Below, one piece after another: positions 18,997 to 19,799 of a stretch of DNA of 19,799 nt (position 1 is the stretch's first letter; the number at the start of each line of letters is the position of its first letter). Source of the DNA: CAZVBV01 sp964578905 (lineage in GTDB: Bacteria > Patescibacteriota > Gracilibacteria > UBA4473); NCBI GenBank assembly GCA_964578905.1, contig CAZOER010000016.1, positions 1 to 19,799 on the forward strand, given 5' to 3'. A program made the translations under genes and the position numbers. The notes beneath the pieces are model-generated. The model ran no database searches. It was not told the DNA's origin and was given only the letters and a program-made list of their open reading frames with translations.

Positions 18997-19665
18997 TTAT
19001 ACTTCAATTCTTTTAATAGTTTCTCTTAAGATGTTGAAAATTAATTCTAAGTCCATAAGATCGTTCTTTTTTACAAAAAAGATATCTTGGGTTTTAGTAC
19101 TTTCAATAATTTTCATTAGAGAAACCTTGGGACCATCTTTTTCGAATTTTTTTTCTCCACCATATTCAATTTCTAAAATGGTGTTCGAATCAAGTTCTTC
19201 AGGAGGCATTTCATCTTCTTCAAAATTAATAAAAATATTTCCGAAGATTACTTTATTCCCTTTCATCACTTTTACTGATTGATAGATGCTTTTTATTTCA
19301 AACTTAAAAGAGATTTCCTCGTAGGACATTACTTTTTTTCCTTCGTTATAAGAATTCTTTGCAAAAAATAATTCTTCCAATAGATCTTTTCCGATATCTA
19401 TCCGCGAAGGTTCTTTTTTACGAATATCCCTATACAAAACTCGGTATAGAATGAAATAAAGAACGATTGAGATTATAGCTAATATTGCTACCGTGTAAGC
19501 CCACTGGTTCCACGTAAAAACAAGACCTAGAGTCATAAGACCGAGGTAAAAAATTATCATCACATTTCTACTCCATTTTTTAGAGTTTTTCCATCTAGAA
19601 TGGGAGAGCGTAAAACCGGTTGTTTCCTCTTGAACAAGCGATAACGCGGTGTTGTTTGTCGTCAT
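18997..19665 (-). CDS. Two-helix membrane protein with C-terminal soluble domain, 222 aa (gene A)
   Basis: This unrecognised protein begins at ATG 19663-19665 (MTTNNTALSLVQEETTGFTLS). An upstream in-frame extension would run through the conserved RNA element and is rejected. A basic stretch (SRWKNSKKWSRN) precedes two membrane helices (about 34-52 and 56-78); a second basic stretch (YRVLYRDIRKKEPSR) follows them, so both tails are cytoplasmic. The C-terminal 130 residues (LLEELFFAKN..., VKVMKGNKVIFGNIFINFEEDEMPPEELDS, NTILEIEYGGEKKF, DIFFVKKNDLMDLELIFNILRETIKRI) look like a beta-sheet followed by a long helix, as in a PH-like domain; this is inference. Gene B follows 18 nt downstream. The leader element copy 2 lies upstream. 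Confidence 0.75.
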   Translation of the reverse strand: MTTNNTALSLVQEETTGFTLSHSRWKNSKKWSRNVMIIFYLGLMTLGLVFTWNQWAYTVAILAIISIVLYFILYRVLYRDIRKKEPSRIDIGKDLLEELFFAKNSYNEGKKVMSYEEISFKFEIKSIYQSVKVMKGNKVIFGNIFINFEEDEMPPEELDSNTILEIEYGGEKKFEKDGPKVSLMKIIESTKTQDIFFVKKNDLMDLELIFNILRETIKRIEV

Positions 19666-19688
19666 AAGATTGTTTTGGTTTCTAATTT

Positions 19689-19797
19689 GTTTTGTTTGTC
19701 TGCCATGCCTCCAACCGCACAACAGACAAACAAAACGTGCCACTGCCGAAAAGAACAAATTGGTATAACTTTTTCCGAAGAAATCACCATACACAAC
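19689..19797 (-). ncRNA. Structured leader element, copy 2
   Basis: This second 109-nt copy lies 23 nt before the gene A ATG. In minus-strand sense P1 is GTATGGT / GTTATAC around TTTC-TTCG-GAAA, a stable UUCG tetraloop. The linker with TTGTTCTTTTCGGCAGTGGC is identical to copy 1. P2 is GTTTTGTTTGTCT / AGACAAACAAAAC (13 bp) with the loop again containing TGGAGGCATG. Its promoter would lie just beyond the right end of the window. Confidence 0.7.
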
Positions 19798-19799
19798 TC

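Noticed and set aside
19666..19794. A 43-residue in-frame extension of gene A through leader copy 2
   Set aside because: The stretch follows RNA-type covariation, the same frame is not open in copy 1, and the extension has no protein-like counterpart there.
1..19799. UGA recoded as glycine (Gracilibacteria/Absconditabacteria code)
   Set aside because: Conserved genes end at TGA where expected (ftsX overlapping recO, the four-helix-bundle gene), and no conserved gene needs an internal TGA.

Overview
This window looks like a compact genome fragment from a Patescibacteria (Candidate Phyla Radiation, CPR) bacterium. The signs are moderate to low GC, tightly packed short operons, almost no Shine-Dalgarno sequences, small orphan proteins, a V-type ATPase subunit D, a four-helix-bundle (23S IVP-like) gene, a thrombospondin type 3 repeat surface protein and an LPXTG-type surface protein. 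UGA acts as a stop: it ends ftsX inside a TGATG overlap with recO. That argues against the UGA=Gly code of Gracilibacteria and Absconditabacteria. A Peregrinibacteria-like origin is possible, but this is inference from gene content only.

Layout. (1) 1-2.0 kb, plus strand: a lipoprotein, a GT4 glycosyltransferase and rpiB. (2) 2.0-6.0 kb, minus strand: clpP, then an ntpD-surface protein operon, then an unrecognised 378-aa protein. (3) 6.0-7.8 kb, plus: an unrecognised helical protein, divergent from the 378-aa gene. (4) 7.8-10.5 kb: enolase (minus), divergent from an LPQTG surface protein, then a 47-aa one-helix membrane protein with its own promoter and terminator. (5) 10.6-13.7 kb, minus: an operon of a nucleotidyltransferase, ftsX, recO and tgt. 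(6) 13.8-14.6 kb: a 65-aa zinc ribbon, a probable 55-aa protein, and a 240-nt stretch rich in nested hairpins behind an extended -10 promoter, which is a candidate ncRNA or leader. (7) 14.7-17.9 kb, plus: gatC-gatA, a four-helix-bundle cassette, and carA with a strong terminator. (8) 17.95-19.8 kb, minus: small two-helix membrane proteins of unknown function, two of them preceded by the same 109-nt element.

The most striking feature is that 109-nt element, found at 18541-18649 and 19689-19797. The two copies are about 82% identical without gaps and keep a 20-nt block unchanged. Most of their stem differences are compensatory or G-U tolerant. The G-U pairs work only if the RNA is read from the minus strand, which is the sense of the genes that follow 22-24 nt downstream. 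This looks like an undescribed structured 5' leader RNA controlling a family of small membrane proteins.

Gene expression also looks unusual. Several start codons lie 6-7 nt after a good -10 hexamer, which implies leaderless mRNAs. Two convergent gene pairs overlap by the same 4 bases, TTAG.
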